Source: Clostridium chromiireducens (GTDB lineage: Bacteria; Bacillota; Clostridia; Clostridiales; Clostridiaceae). From it: 37,184 nucleotides of DNA. Positions 24,548 to 33,192 of this stretch are shown one piece after another (positions within the stretch are counted from its first letter, which is position 1; each line of letters starts with the position of its first letter). The position numbers and the translations under genes are program-made. Below the pieces are notes generated by a model. The model did not search any database, was not told the origin of the DNA, and saw nothing but the letters and a program-made list of their open reading frames with translations. The stretch is from contig NZ_MZGT01000051.1 of NCBI RefSeq assembly GCF_002029255.1, positions 1-37,184 on the forward strand, written 5' to 3'.

Positions 24548-26344
24548 ATGGGTGAATCTTTAAACGGATTAAAACGTACAATGATGTGTGGAGAACCTAG
24601 AGAAGAACATGTAGGAAGTAAAATAACTTTAATGGGATGGGTTCAAAGAAATAGAAAACTTGGAGGTCTCGAATTTATAGATTTAAGGGATAAAACAGGT
24701 ATAATGCAAGTGGTTTTTGGTGAAGAAATAAATGCGGAAGCTTTTGAAAAAGCAAAGTCAGCTAGATCAGAATACTGTATTGCTGTAACAGGAGAAGTTG
24801 TTAAAAGAGAAAGTGTTAATGAAAACATGCCAACTGGTTTTGTTGAATTAAAATGTGAAGAGATAAAGATTCTTTCTGAATCAGAAACTCCTCCAATTTA
24901 CATAAAGGAAGATTTAGATGCAGCAGAAAATATCAGGTTAAAATATAGATATTTAGATTTAAGAAGACCTGACATGCAAAGAATATTTGAAATAAGAAGT
25001 AAGACAACTAAAGCTATTCGTGATTATTTAGAAGAACATAACTTCTTAGATGTTGAAACTCCAATTTTAACAAAGAGTACACCTGAAGGAGCTAGAGATT
25101 ATTTAGTGCCATCTAGAAATTATCCAGGAATGTTTTATGCGCTTCCTCAATCACCTCAAATATTTAAGCAATTATTAATGGTATCTGGATTTGATAGGTA
25201 TTATCAAGTAGCGAAGTGTTTTAGAGATGAAGATTTAAGAGCAAATAGACAGCCAGAATTTACTCAAGTTGATATGGAGTTAAGTTTTGTTGAGCAAGAC
25301 GATATTATGGCTGTAAATGAAGGATTAATTTCTCATGTATTTAGAGAAGTAGGCGGAGTAGATGTTAAGCTTCCAATTAAGAGAATGACATTTAGAGATG
25401 CTATGGAGAAATATGGTTCAGATAAACCAGACTTAAGATTTGGAATGGAAATAACAGATATAACTGAAAATGTTAAAGATTTAGACTTTGTTGTATTTAA
25501 ATCAGCAATAGAAGCGGGAGGATCTGTTAGGGCTCTATGCTTAAAAGGTGGCGCAGAACTTGGAAGAAAGCCTTTAGATAAACTAGGCGAATTCGTTAAA
25601 ACATACAAAGCTAAAGGTCTTGCTTGGATTCAAATTAAAGAAGATGGTGTTAAATCATCGATAGCTAAATTCTTAACTGATGATGTGACAAATTCCATTG
25701 TTAAAACTATGAGTGCTGAGAATGGTGATGCTATTTTAATAGTAGCAGATAAAAATTCGGTAGTATTCCAAAGTTTAGGTGCTCTAAGATTAGAACTAGC
25801 TAAGCAATTTGATTTAATTAAAGATAAAAGTGAATTTAACTTTACATGGATTACGGAATTCCCATTGTTTGAATACAGTGAAGAAGAAGAGAGATACACT
25901 GCTTGTCACCATCCGTTTACAGCTCCAATGGATGAAGACTTAGAATTTATTGAGTCTGATCCAGGACGTGTACGTTCTAAGGCTTATGACTTAGTATTAA
26001 ATGGTGAAGAATTAGGAGGAGGATCTATAAGAATCCACGACATGGCTCTTCAAGAAAGAATGCTCAAAGCACTTGGATTTACTCAAGAACAAGCATGGGC
26101 TCAATTTGGATTCTTGCTACAAGCTTTTAAATTCGGACCACCACCACATGGCGGTTTAGCATTTGGTTTAGATAGAATGATTATGTTCTTAGCTGGAACT
26201 GATAACATTAAAGATGTTATTACATTCCCTAAAAATCAAAATGCATATTGTTTCTTAAGTGAAGCTCCAAACATAGTTGATGAAAAACAACTAACAGAAC
26301 TTGGAATTGGAATTCTTCCTAAAGAAAATGAAATAAAAGAATAA
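24548..26344 (+). CDS. aspS: Aspartyl-tRNA synthetase
   Basis: The 598-residue bacterial-type AspRS is full length. Seen are the N-terminal OB anticodon domain (GSKITLMGWVQRNRKLGGLEFIDLRDKTG), class II motif 1 with FLDVETPILTKSTPEGARDYLVPSR, QSPQIFKQLLM, motif 2 CFRDEDLRANRQPEFTQVDME, the inserted GAD domain (about 280-420) and motif 3 GGLAFGLDRMIM. It charges tRNA-Asp; whether it also mischarges tRNA-Asn cannot be judged here. GGGAGGATT precedes the ATG. Two terminators follow. Confidence 0.97.
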   Translation: MGESLNGLKRTMMCGEPREEHVGSKITLMGWVQRNRKLGGLEFIDLRDKTGIMQVVFGEEINAEAFEKAKSARSEYCIAVTGEVVKRESVNENMPTGFVELKCEEIKILSESETPPIYIKEDLDAAENIRLKYRYLDLRRPDMQRIFEIRSKTTKAIRDYLEEHNFLDVETPILTKSTPEGARDYLVPSRNYPGMFYALPQSPQIFKQLLMVSGFDRYYQVAKCFRDEDLRANRQPEFTQVDMELSFVEQDDIMAVNEGLISHVFREVGGVDVKLPIKRMTFRDAMEKYGSDKPDLRFGMEITDITENVKDLDFVVFKSAIEAGGSVRALCLKGGAELGRKPLDKLGEFVKTYKAKGLAWIQIKEDGVKSSIAKFLTDDVTNSIVKTMSAENGDAILIVADKNSVVFQSLGALRLELAKQFDLIKDKSEFNFTWITEFPLFEYSEEEERYTACHHPFTAPMDEDLEFIESDPGRVRSKAYDLVLNGEELGGGSIRIHDMALQERMLKALGFTQEQAWAQFGFLLQAFKFGPPPHGGLAFGLDRMIMFLAGTDNIKDVITFPKNQNAYCFLSEAPNIVDEKQLTELGIGILPKENEIKE

Positions 26345-26349
26345 TTACT

Positions 26350-26395
26350 AAAGGATTGTGACTAATAGCATATTGTTAGACGCAATCCTTTTTAT
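26350..26395 (+). terminator. Intrinsic terminator after aspS
   Basis: AAAGGATTGTG (26350-26360) pairs with CGCAATCCTTT (26381-26391), with an inner CTAATA/TGTTAG helix, followed by TTT. Confidence 0.9.
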
Positions 26396-26424
26396 GTATT
26401 ATTTATATAGAAGAAAAGATAAAG

Positions 26425-26470
26425 AAGACTTTTATACTGCTATAATAATATTTAGTATAAAAGTCTTTTT
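26425..26470. terminator. Second, probably bidirectional terminator between converging genes
   Basis: AAGACTTTTATACT (26425-26438) is perfectly complementary to AGTATAAAAGTCTT (26454-26467) and runs into TTT. It lies between the plus-strand aspS and the leftward gene ending at 26577; on the minus strand it is also followed by a T-rich tract. Confidence 0.85.
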
Positions 26471-26576
26471 ATAAAAATAGATTGAATTTTTTTTAGATAT
26501 GTTTTTGAAATGCTATAGTATAAAATCTTATAAATATTAGACTTAGCTATTCTTGATAAGGGATTAGAAAGTAACC

Positions 26577-27284
26577 TTAGAAGAGAATTGGTGCGTTAGT
26601 ATTCAATATATCAATTAATCTTCTACTTAGCAAAGGTTCTTCAACAGCGTTGTCGCAGGCAAATTTCAGTTCATCTAACGTCATAGAAATATCTTCCTCA
26701 ATGAATTCTTTTGAATCCCAAATTATAGAATCTTCTATAAAATTGAAAATATCACATGGATTATTAAATATTTTCAAGAATAATCTCTGATTAGGATCGT
26801 TATCCCAAACGTCATTGAATGAGTCGCAAAAGTTTTTGAATTCAACATCTAGTGAATTCTGCTTAGAATTCCAAAGGTTACTTATGAACTCATAGGATTT
26901 TTTCATTGAATTTACAGAGTTTAAATCTACATTCGAATCATTATATTTTAAGGTTTCACTAACTATAGTATCAAAATCAGATATAGGTATAAAGAAATCA
27001 TCAGAATTGCGATCAAACCAACTAAAAAAAGATGTTGGTAAAAACACATATTCTAAAAATCCTAGTAAACTGTAACCACAAGGATAAGCAGCCCACCCGC
27101 ATTGCAAAATATTTTTATCAAGATCGAAAATTCCCGTATAAATGATTTTTGAATTTTTAGTTATTTCCTTACTATCAAAATATCCTTCCCATAAATCTTC
27201 ATTATTAATAATTTTGCTTTTCCAGAAAGAAAAATTATTATAGGGATTCTTTCTTAGATTATTTTGTTTTATATTAGCTTCCAA
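26577..27284 (-). CDS. Uncharacterised soluble protein
   Basis: I do not recognise this protein. From the start chosen here it has 235 residues. It is acidic and rich in Asn, Asp, Phe and Trp (SFFSWFDRNSDDFF, SIIWDSKEFIEED), with no signal peptide or membrane helix. A central block WAAYPCGYSLLGFLEYVFLP suggests a compact globular fold. The longest frame starts at ATG 27311, but GAGAGGGGG on the minus strand (about 27291-27299) lies inside it and is spaced 9 nt from TTG 27284, giving a start at LEANIKQNN. It lies downstream of a second rpsD on the same strand with a terminator between, so it may have its own promoter. Its lone position and composition resemble immunity-like or orphan proteins, which is only a guess. 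Confidence 0.7.
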   Translation of the reverse strand: MEANIKQNNLRKNPYNNFSFWKSKIINNEDLWEGYFDSKEITKNSKIIYTGIFDLDKNILQCGWAAYPCGYSLLGFLEYVFLPTSFFSWFDRNSDDFFIPISDFDTIVSETLKYNDSNVDLNSVNSMKKSYEFISNLWNSKQNSLDVEFKNFCDSFNDVWDNDPNQRLFLKIFNNPCDIFNFIEDSIIWDSKEFIEEDISMTLDELKFACDNAVEEPLLSRRLIDILNTNAPILF

Positions 27285-27313
27285 TGATAAATTCCCCCTC
27301 TCAATAATCATAT

Positions 27314-27357
27314 ACTAAAAAAGTAAAACAGAAGAAAAATTAACTGTTTTCTTTAGT
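27314..27357 (-). terminator. Intrinsic terminator after the rpsD paralogue (minus strand)
   Basis: On the minus strand AAAACAG pairs with CTGTTTT (plus positions 27344-27350 and 27325-27331), with outer ACTAAA/TTTAGT pairing, and ends in a run of six Ts (plus 27317-27322). Confidence 0.75.
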
Positions 27358-27369
27358 TCTATGTTTTAA

Positions 27370-27966
27370 TTAAAGTTTAGAATAATACTCTACTACTAGT
27401 GAATCATTTATTTCGATAGGAACCTCTTCTCTTAATGGATATCTACTAAGAGTACCTGAAAAATTACCTTCGTTTTTACTAAGGTATGGATATGCATTAA
27501 GAATATTGGATAAAAAAGTATCTCTAAATAAATCATTATGTTGAGACTTTTCTTTTAATTTAATGGTATCTCCGAGATTTATATTGAAAGATGGAATATC
27601 TACTTTTTTACCATTTACAAGAAAATGACCATGAACTACCATTTGGCGGGCTTGAGCAATAGAGGTTGCAAAACCAAGTCTATAAACTAGGTTATCAAGT
27701 CTGCACTCTAGTCTTTTAATTAAAGAATAACCAGTTGGCTCCTTATCTTTAAGTGCTTTTTTAACATAAGAGGCAAATTGTTTTTCCATTACACCGTAAT
27801 ATGCTCTAAGTCTTTGTTTTTCTAGTAATTGTGTGCCGTACGCTGAAAGCTTTTTTGCATTTCTAGCACTACCATTATTAGATCTTTTCATTGCGTTAGG
27901 ATGTCCAATAACATTTAATCCTAGACGTCTACATAATTTAAACCTAGGGTTCCTCATTCTTGCCAT
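27370..27966 (-). CDS. rpsD: 30S ribosomal protein S4, zinc-free paralogue
   Basis: The 198-residue S4 starts [19 protein letters not shown] and has [24 protein letters not shown], the S4 RNA-binding domain [43 protein letters not shown] (about 86-129) and the C-terminal [20 protein letters not shown]. Only one Cys is present in the N-terminal region, so the four-Cys zinc site of C+ type S4 is absent. In clostridia the main rpsD normally lies with rpsM-rpsK-rpoA, so this lone gene is probably a second, C- type copy, perhaps used when zinc is scarce; that is inference. AGGAG precedes the ATG. The ~280-nt upstream region has small hairpins (for example ACTAATT/AATTAGT at 28099-28116) that could be a leader. 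Confidence 0.93.
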   Translation of the reverse strand: MARMRNPRFKLCRRLGLNVIGHPNAMKRSNNGSARNAKKLSAYGTQLLEKQRLRAYYGVMEKQFASYVKKALKDKEPTGYSLIKRLECRLDNLVYRLGFATSIAQARQMVVHGHFLVNGKKVDIPSFNINLGDTIKLKEKSQHNDLFRDTFLSNILNAYPYLSKNEGNFSGTLSRYPLREEVPIEINDSLVVEYYSKL

Positions 27967-28224
27967 AAAATATCAACTCCTATCAAGTCAAGCATAAAAA
28001 TCAGTCTAAAAAACATAGCATTTATAAAAAAATATTTGTGAATTTCAGTCACATTATTATTCGTATATAGTAAGATATAAATCTTAGGGATTTTTGTGAC
28101 TAATTTCATAATTAGTTTACTCAAGATGAATGATTTGACACGTTGTATTTTATGGTAATTCATTTAAAGAATTACATGAAGTTAGAGTTTAGAGCTTGCT
28201 AAAATAGTTTTAATAAAATATATA

Positions 28225-28233
28225 TGTTATAAT
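28225..28233 (+). promoter_or_regulatory. Extended -10 promoter for the DUF554 gene
   Basis: TGTTATAAT (28225-28233) is a perfect TGnTATAAT, about 38 nt before the ATG. The -35 is poor. Confidence 0.55.
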
Positions 28234-28270
28234 TAATCAGAATAAAATGTGTAAAATTGGGGGAAGAAAA

Positions 28271-28963
28271 ATGTTAGGAACAATAGTAAATTCATTAGCA
28301 ATAATTGGCGGCTGCTTGGTAGGATTAATTGTTAAAGGGAGGCTTACTGAAAAAGTTAGTACAACAATAATGAATGGACTAGCTTTATGCGTATTATACA
28401 TAGGAATATCAGGAGCGCTTAAGGGTCAGGATACATTACAAATTATCATTTGTATAGCTATAGGTGCTTTGGTTGGAGAAATAATAGATTTTGATAAAAG
28501 ACTTAATGATTTAGGAAATATAATTGAAGAAAAGATAAATAATAATAAAAAGAACAATTCGAATGAAAAGATATCTGTATCAGAAGGATTCGTAACATCG
28601 AGTTTATTATTTTGTGTTGGAGCAATGGCAGTAGTTGGATCTCTTGAAAGTGGATTAAGAGGAGACCATTCTACTCTTTTTGCTAAGTCTATTCTAGATG
28701 GGGTATCTTCCATAATATTTTCATCATCTCTTGGTATAGGAGTAATGCTCTCTTCGGTTGCTATATTAATTTATCAAGGAAGTATAACACTTCTTGCAGG
28801 AGGTCTTTCAACTGTATTAACTGAAACTGTAATAAGTAATATGTCAGCTGTCGGGAGTCTTTTAATTGTAGGCCTTGGATTTAATATGCTTGGAGTAAGC
28901 AAGATTAAAGTTGCAAATTTACTTCCTGCTATATTTATACCTATTATATTTGGGCTTTTTTAA
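28271..28963 (+). CDS. DUF554 family membrane protein
   Basis: The 230-residue protein has about six or seven hydrophobic spans. MLGTIVNSLAIIGGCLVGLIVKGRL at the start, GALVGEIIDFDKRLNDLG, FVTSSLLFCVGAMAVVGSLESGLRGDHSTLFAKSILDG and the glycine-rich C-terminal part are typical of DUF554 (YdfK of B. subtilis). A possible transporter, function unknown. The longest frame starts at 28247, but GGGGGAAG at about 28259-28266 fits ATG 28271. It is separate from the PhzF gene by 87 nt. Confidence 0.88.
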   Translation: MLGTIVNSLAIIGGCLVGLIVKGRLTEKVSTTIMNGLALCVLYIGISGALKGQDTLQIIICIAIGALVGEIIDFDKRLNDLGNIIEEKINNNKKNNSNEKISVSEGFVTSSLLFCVGAMAVVGSLESGLRGDHSTLFAKSILDGVSSIIFSSSLGIGVMLSSVAILIYQGSITLLAGGLSTVLTETVISNMSAVGSLLIVGLGFNMLGVSKIKVANLLPAIFIPIIFGLF

Positions 28964-29050
28964 GATAATAAAATATTATAATTATTTCTTTATGATAAAA
29001 ACATGATCTATACATATCTATGCAATTAAAATGAAATGAGGTAATGTAAT

Positions 29051-29833
29051 ATGAAAATAAAAATGTATCAAGTAGATGCATTTACAGAAGAGATTTTTAA
29101 AGGAAATCCAGCTGCTATATGCATATTAGAAGAGTGGATAGATGAGAATTTAATGCAAAATATTGCTAGTGAAAATAATTTATCAGAAACTGCTTTTTGC
29201 ATAATTAAAGATGATATATGTGAATTAAGATGGTTTACGCCAGAAGAGGAAATAGATCTATGTGGACATGCAACTCTTGCTACTGCATATGTGATATTTG
29301 AAGTTCTAAATTATCCTAAGAATAGTGTAAAATTTGAAACAAAGAGTGGAATTCTAACCGTAGAAAAAGACGGAGAAAATATAACTATGGAATTTCCAAG
29401 TAGAGAAGGTATTGAAGTTGCTATTACTGAACAATTAATACAAGGTTTAGGAAAAGAACCTAAGGAAGTATATAAGTCGAGAGATTTAATGGCAGTGTAT
29501 GATAATGAGCAGGATATAATAGATTTACAGCCTAATATGGAAGGATTGAAATTAATTGATGCATTTGGAATTATAGTTACTGCCAAAGGAGAAAGTTCTG
29601 ACTTTGTTTCAAGATATTTTGCTCCCTTATGTGGAGTACCGGAAGATCCAGTGACGGGTTCAGCCCACTGCACCTTAGTTCCATATTGGTCTAAGGTTCT
29701 TGAACAAAATAAAATGATTGCTCATCAATTATCTAGAAGAGGTGGATTATTGGTGTGTGAATATACTGGGGAAAAGGTGAAGATTTCTGGAAAAGCCAAG
29801 TTGTTTTTTAAAGGAGAAATTTTTATAGATTAA
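29051..29833 (+). CDS. PhzF-family isomerase/epimerase-like protein
   Basis: The 260-residue protein has the two-half diaminopimelate-epimerase-like fold. KMYQVDAFTEEIFKGNPAAIC opens it, NLSETAFC contains the family's catalytic Glu46, LRWFTPEEEIDLCGHATLA (Cys71-Gly72-His73) closes the first half, and GVPEDPVTGSAHCTLVPYW marks the second. PhzF itself isomerises a phenazine precursor; here no phenazine genes are present, so the substrate is unknown. Length is slightly below the usual 280-300. GAGGTAAT serves the ATG. A terminator follows at 29945-29983. Confidence 0.92.
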   Translation: MKIKMYQVDAFTEEIFKGNPAAICILEEWIDENLMQNIASENNLSETAFCIIKDDICELRWFTPEEEIDLCGHATLATAYVIFEVLNYPKNSVKFETKSGILTVEKDGENITMEFPSREGIEVAITEQLIQGLGKEPKEVYKSRDLMAVYDNEQDIIDLQPNMEGLKLIDAFGIIVTAKGESSDFVSRYFAPLCGVPEDPVTGSAHCTLVPYWSKVLEQNKMIAHQLSRRGGLLVCEYTGEKVKISGKAKLFFKGEIFID

Positions 29834-29944
29834 ATTATTTTTTTGTGCTAGATAAGCTCAAAATTTAAAATACTGTTAAGACCTAAAGATGAACTAGTCG
29901 TATTTTAAATATTTGTGTGAAATTAGCAATATTATATATTTGTG

Positions 29945-29983
29945 AAAATGAGTTTGTAGGTATTTCTTACGAACTCATTTTTT
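29945..29983 (+). terminator. Intrinsic terminator after the PhzF gene
   Basis: AAAATGAGTTTGTA (29945-29958) pairs with TACGAACTCATTTT (29968-29981) with one G-U pair, followed by TT. Confidence 0.88.
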
Positions 29984-29988
29984 ATTGG

Positions 29989-30030
29989 TTAACTTTTAAT
30001 TAACCAAGTTTAACATGGATTAAATATAAA
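29989..30030 (+). promoter_or_regulatory. PHO-box-like array and promoter region of the ugp operon
   Basis: Direct repeats TTAACT (29989), TTAACC (30000), TTAACA (30010) and a weaker TTAAAT (30020) occur every 10-11 bp, followed by TATAAA (30025-30030) as a possible -10. PhoP boxes of Bacillus-type regulons are TTAACA-like hexamers spaced one helical turn. The first two repeats also form an inverted repeat TTGGTTAA/TTAACCAA (29985-29992/30000-30007), so another repressor operator is possible. Confidence 0.6.
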
Positions 30031-30130
30031 TGTAATAAAGAAGGGTTATAGTTAAAAAGTGGAAGGCGAGAACTTATTAGCAATAATTATAGTTAATATA
30101 ATCTAGAATCTTTAGAAAGTAGGTTAGAAT

Positions 30131-31333
30131 ATGGCAAATGTAATTTTAAAAAACATTAATAAGTGGTATGAAAATGATTATAAGGCTGTTAACACTATTA
30201 ATTTAGATATTGAGAATGGAGAGTTTGTAGTTTTAGTAGGGCCATCAGGCTGTGGAAAATCTACAACATTAAGAATGATTGCAGGCCTTGAAGACATATC
30301 TTCAGGAGACTTGTATATTGGAGAGAAACTAGTAAATAAAGTTGAATCAGTTAATAGAGATATAGCTATGGTATTTCAAAATTATGCTTTATATCCACAC
30401 TTTTCTGTTTATGAAAATATGGCATTTGCCCTTAAGATTAAAAAAATGGATAAAAAGGAGATAGATAAAAAAATACAGGAAACCGCAGAAATATTAGAAC
30501 TTAAAGATTTATTAAATAGAAAGCCAAAAGAATTATCAGGAGGGCAGAGGCAAAGAGTTGCATTAGGTCGTGCAATTGTTAGAGAACCAAAGGTATTTTT
30601 GATGGATGAGCCGCTATCAAATTTAGATGCAAAGCTTAGAGTGTCAATGAGAAGTGAGATAATTAAACTTCATCAAAGGTTAAAGACAACTTTTATTTAT
30701 GTAACACATGATCAAACCGAAGCCATGACGATGGGGAGTAAAATTGTTGTAATGAATAAGGGAGAAATACAACAAGTTGCAGATCCAGTTTCAATATATG
30801 AGAAACCAAGAAATAAATTTGTAGCCAGTTTTATTGGTTCTCCACAAATGAATTTTTTTAATGTTGTTGTAGATAGAATCGATGATAGGTTATATATAGA
30901 AAACAAATTTATCAGATATGAGATTAAAGAAAATCATTTAAAAAAGATATTTGAAGAGAAGTATTATAGGGCGGAAGTAATAGTTGGAATAAGGCCAGAG
31001 GATATTGAAGTTGTTCATTATATTAGCAGTGATTCTAATGAGAGGTTTGTTATCGAGGATATTGGAAGTAATATTAAAGTCAAAGAGTTTGTAGAAAAAA
31101 CAGTTTCGTCAAAATTGGAGAAAAATAATATCGCTTTAGCACAGATAGAATTAGTTGAAATCTTGGGTTCGGAAACATATATACACTTCAATATTAATAA
31201 TAATAAGTTCATTTGTAAGGTTAACGGAGTGTTTAGAGGGGAACAAGGACAAACTATAAGTGTTAAATTTAATTTTAGTAGAGCCCATTTCTTTAACAAA
31301 GATTATGAAGAGAGAATTGATTGGGAGGAATAA
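30131..31333 (+). CDS. ugpC: ABC transporter ATP-binding protein UgpC (MalK-type)
   Basis: The 400-residue ATPase has Walker A GPSGCGKST at 37-45, Q-loop Gln83, signature LSGGQRQR at 135-142, Walker B VFLMDEP at 155-161 and the switch THD at 192-194. The C-terminal regulatory domain (about 235-400) has MNFFNVVV and GIRPEDIEVV, as in MalK/UgpC, with an insertion near 300-330. It drives import through the UgpA/UgpE channel. It is first in the operon; its ribosome site is weak (TAGGTTAGAAT), while the later genes have good ones. The substrate is inferred from UgpB and UgpQ. Confidence 0.9.
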   Translation: MANVILKNINKWYENDYKAVNTINLDIENGEFVVLVGPSGCGKSTTLRMIAGLEDISSGDLYIGEKLVNKVESVNRDIAMVFQNYALYPHFSVYENMAFALKIKKMDKKEIDKKIQETAEILELKDLLNRKPKELSGGQRQRVALGRAIVREPKVFLMDEPLSNLDAKLRVSMRSEIIKLHQRLKTTFIYVTHDQTEAMTMGSKIVVMNKGEIQQVADPVSIYEKPRNKFVASFIGSPQMNFFNVVVDRIDDRLYIENKFIRYEIKENHLKKIFEEKYYRAEVIVGIRPEDIEVVHYISSDSNERFVIEDIGSNIKVKEFVEKTVSSKLEKNNIALAQIELVEILGSETYIHFNINNNKFICKVNGVFRGEQGQTISVKFNFSRAHFFNKDYEERIDWEE

Positions 31334-31335
31334 AG

Positions 31336-32199
31336 ATGAAAGTCATTTTAAAGAAGATTGAACCGTACTTATATTTAACTCCTTGTCTTTTGGGATTTTG
31401 GATATTCATGTTTTTTCCGTTTTTAAAGACGATATTTTTAAGTTTCAATATAACAAATGCTAATGGGGAAGCTGTTGAATTTGTAGGATTTGATAACTAC
31501 AAAGAATTATTTTTATCATCAGATTTTTTAAATAGTATTCAAATAACAATTAAGTTTGTAGCAATTACAGCCATACCAGCAATAATTATCGGACTTATAC
31601 TTGCTGTACTTGCAAATAGGAAATTTAAAGGAAATAATGTGTTTGAAGTTATGTTTGCAATGCCAATGGCAGTATCATCATCAGCTGCTGCTGTAGTTTG
31701 GATGTTATTATTCCATCCATCAATTGGAATTATAAATTATCTCATAAAAGCACAAATTGGATGGTTGACTGATGAAAAACTGGCATTATTCTCGGTAGCT
31801 TTAGTGACAGTTTGGCTTAATATAGGATTAAATTTTATATTTATATTAACAGGGTTAAAAAATATTCCGGATGAATTAAATGAAAGTGCACAAATAGATG
31901 GAGCTAGTAAGATTCTAAAGTTTTTTAGATTAACTTTTCCTCTGATCTCACCCACATTATTTTTTGTTGTATTTATAAATATGGTTAATTCATTTCAATC
32001 CTTTGCACAAATTAAATTATTAACATCAGGTGGACCAGCTAATTCAACTAACGTTATTGTACATGAAATTTACAGGGAAGCATTTTTTAACAATAGATTT
32101 GAAACAGCATGTGCAGAGTCAACAGTATTATTTTTTATAATATTTTTGATTACATTAGTTCAATTTGGATTTGAGAAGAAGGGAGTATTTTATTCATAA
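31336..32199 (+). CDS. ugpA: Glycerol-3-phosphate ABC transporter permease UgpA
   Basis: The 287-residue permease has six membrane spans. The EAA loop ELNESAQIDGASKILKFFRLTFPLISPT (about 191-218) contacts UgpC. The N-terminal YLYLTPCLLGFWIFMFFPF and C-terminal TSGGPANSTNVIVHEIYREAF and VQFGFEKKGVFY follow the UgpA pattern. GGGAGG fits ATG 31336, two bases after the ugpC stop. The longest frame starts earlier inside ugpC. The ugpE start codon overlaps its stop (TAATG). Confidence 0.93.
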   Translation: MKVILKKIEPYLYLTPCLLGFWIFMFFPFLKTIFLSFNITNANGEAVEFVGFDNYKELFLSSDFLNSIQITIKFVAITAIPAIIIGLILAVLANRKFKGNNVFEVMFAMPMAVSSSAAAVVWMLLFHPSIGIINYLIKAQIGWLTDEKLALFSVALVTVWLNIGLNFIFILTGLKNIPDELNESAQIDGASKILKFFRLTFPLISPTLFFVVFINMVNSFQSFAQIKLLTSGGPANSTNVIVHEIYREAFFNNRFETACAESTVLFFIIFLITLVQFGFEKKGVFYS

Positions 32200-33020
32200 T
32201 GGAGAGCAAAGTTAAAAACTTATTGTTATATTCAATTAATATTTTGATTGGACTCATTATAATTTTTCCAATAATATACGCATTCAGTGTTAGTTTGATG
32301 ACTCAGGATGAGATATTTTCTTTTCCACCTAAATTGTTGCCATCAAGCATTAATTTAGATAACTATAAGCAAGCAATATCATCAGTTCCAATATTCAGAT
32401 TTATTTTAAATAGTTTTTATATATCTAGCGTAATTACAATAGGACAAATGGTAACTTCCTGTTTAGCTGCATATGCATTTTCTTATTTTGAATTTAAAGG
32501 GAAAGGTATATTATTCGTTCTATGTTTATCGACTTTAATGATTCCAAGTGAATCAACAATAATAGCAAATTATTTAACTATAGCGAAACTAGGTCTTACA
32601 GATACTTATACAGGTCTAATAATACCTTTTTTAGCATCGGCTATGGGGATATTTTTAGTAAGGCAATTTTATCTGACTATCCCTAAAGAGTTAAAGGAGG
32701 CATCAACTATTGATGGTTGTAGCAACTTTAGATTTTTTATAAACGTCTTGCTTCCTATATCACGACCTGTAATATCAGCTCTTGGAGTATATACATTTTT
32801 AAGTACTTGGAACCAATATATGTGGCCATTACTTGTAACAAATGCACCAGAAAAAAGAACAGTTCAAATAGGTATAAGTATGCTTCAATTTGCAGAAAGC
32901 CAAAACATAGGATTGGTTTTTGCAGGAGTAATAATGATTATTTTACCGTCAATTGTGATTTTTATTATTGGACAAAAGCAGCTTATAAAAGGAATCACAG
33001 CTGGAGCAGTAAAAGGATAG
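32199..33020 (+). CDS. ugpE: Glycerol-3-phosphate ABC transporter permease UgpE
   Basis: The 273-residue MalG-type permease has six spans and the EAA loop ELKEASTIDGCSNFRFFINVLLPISRP (about 167-193). SLMTQDEIFSFPPKLLPSSINLDNY near the N-terminus is typical of the second permease. The C-terminus IGQKQLIKGITAGAVKG is the standard end that contacts the ATPase. It overlaps ugpA by one base, so translation is coupled. ugpB follows after 172 nt with no obvious terminator. Confidence 0.93.
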   Translation: MESKVKNLLLYSINILIGLIIIFPIIYAFSVSLMTQDEIFSFPPKLLPSSINLDNYKQAISSVPIFRFILNSFYISSVITIGQMVTSCLAAYAFSYFEFKGKGILFVLCLSTLMIPSESTIIANYLTIAKLGLTDTYTGLIIPFLASAMGIFLVRQFYLTIPKELKEASTIDGCSNFRFFINVLLPISRPVISALGVYTFLSTWNQYMWPLLVTNAPEKRTVQIGISMLQFAESQNIGLVFAGVIMIILPSIVIFIIGQKQLIKGITAGAVKG

Positions 33021-33192
33021 AAAAGCAAAACGCTGTACATGTTAGATAATATTGAAAATTAACGATTTATCTACTAGTGTGCGTTAAAAATATAATACCA
33101 ATGAATTTATTTTATTAAGGCAAAAGATTAAATGTTTATATGAGACTTTGAGAAATTAATACTAAATTATGAAGAATGAAGGGGAGTTTTTT

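Noticed and set aside
27954..28163. 69-codon minus-strand ORF overlapping the rpsD start
   Set aside because: It overlaps the S4 start in another frame, lacks a ribosome site and has no recognisable pattern.
32807..33049. 80-codon plus-strand ORF overlapping the end of ugpE
   Set aside because: It is a shadow frame of ugpE, whose sequence and ending are conserved; its own translation is basic and featureless.
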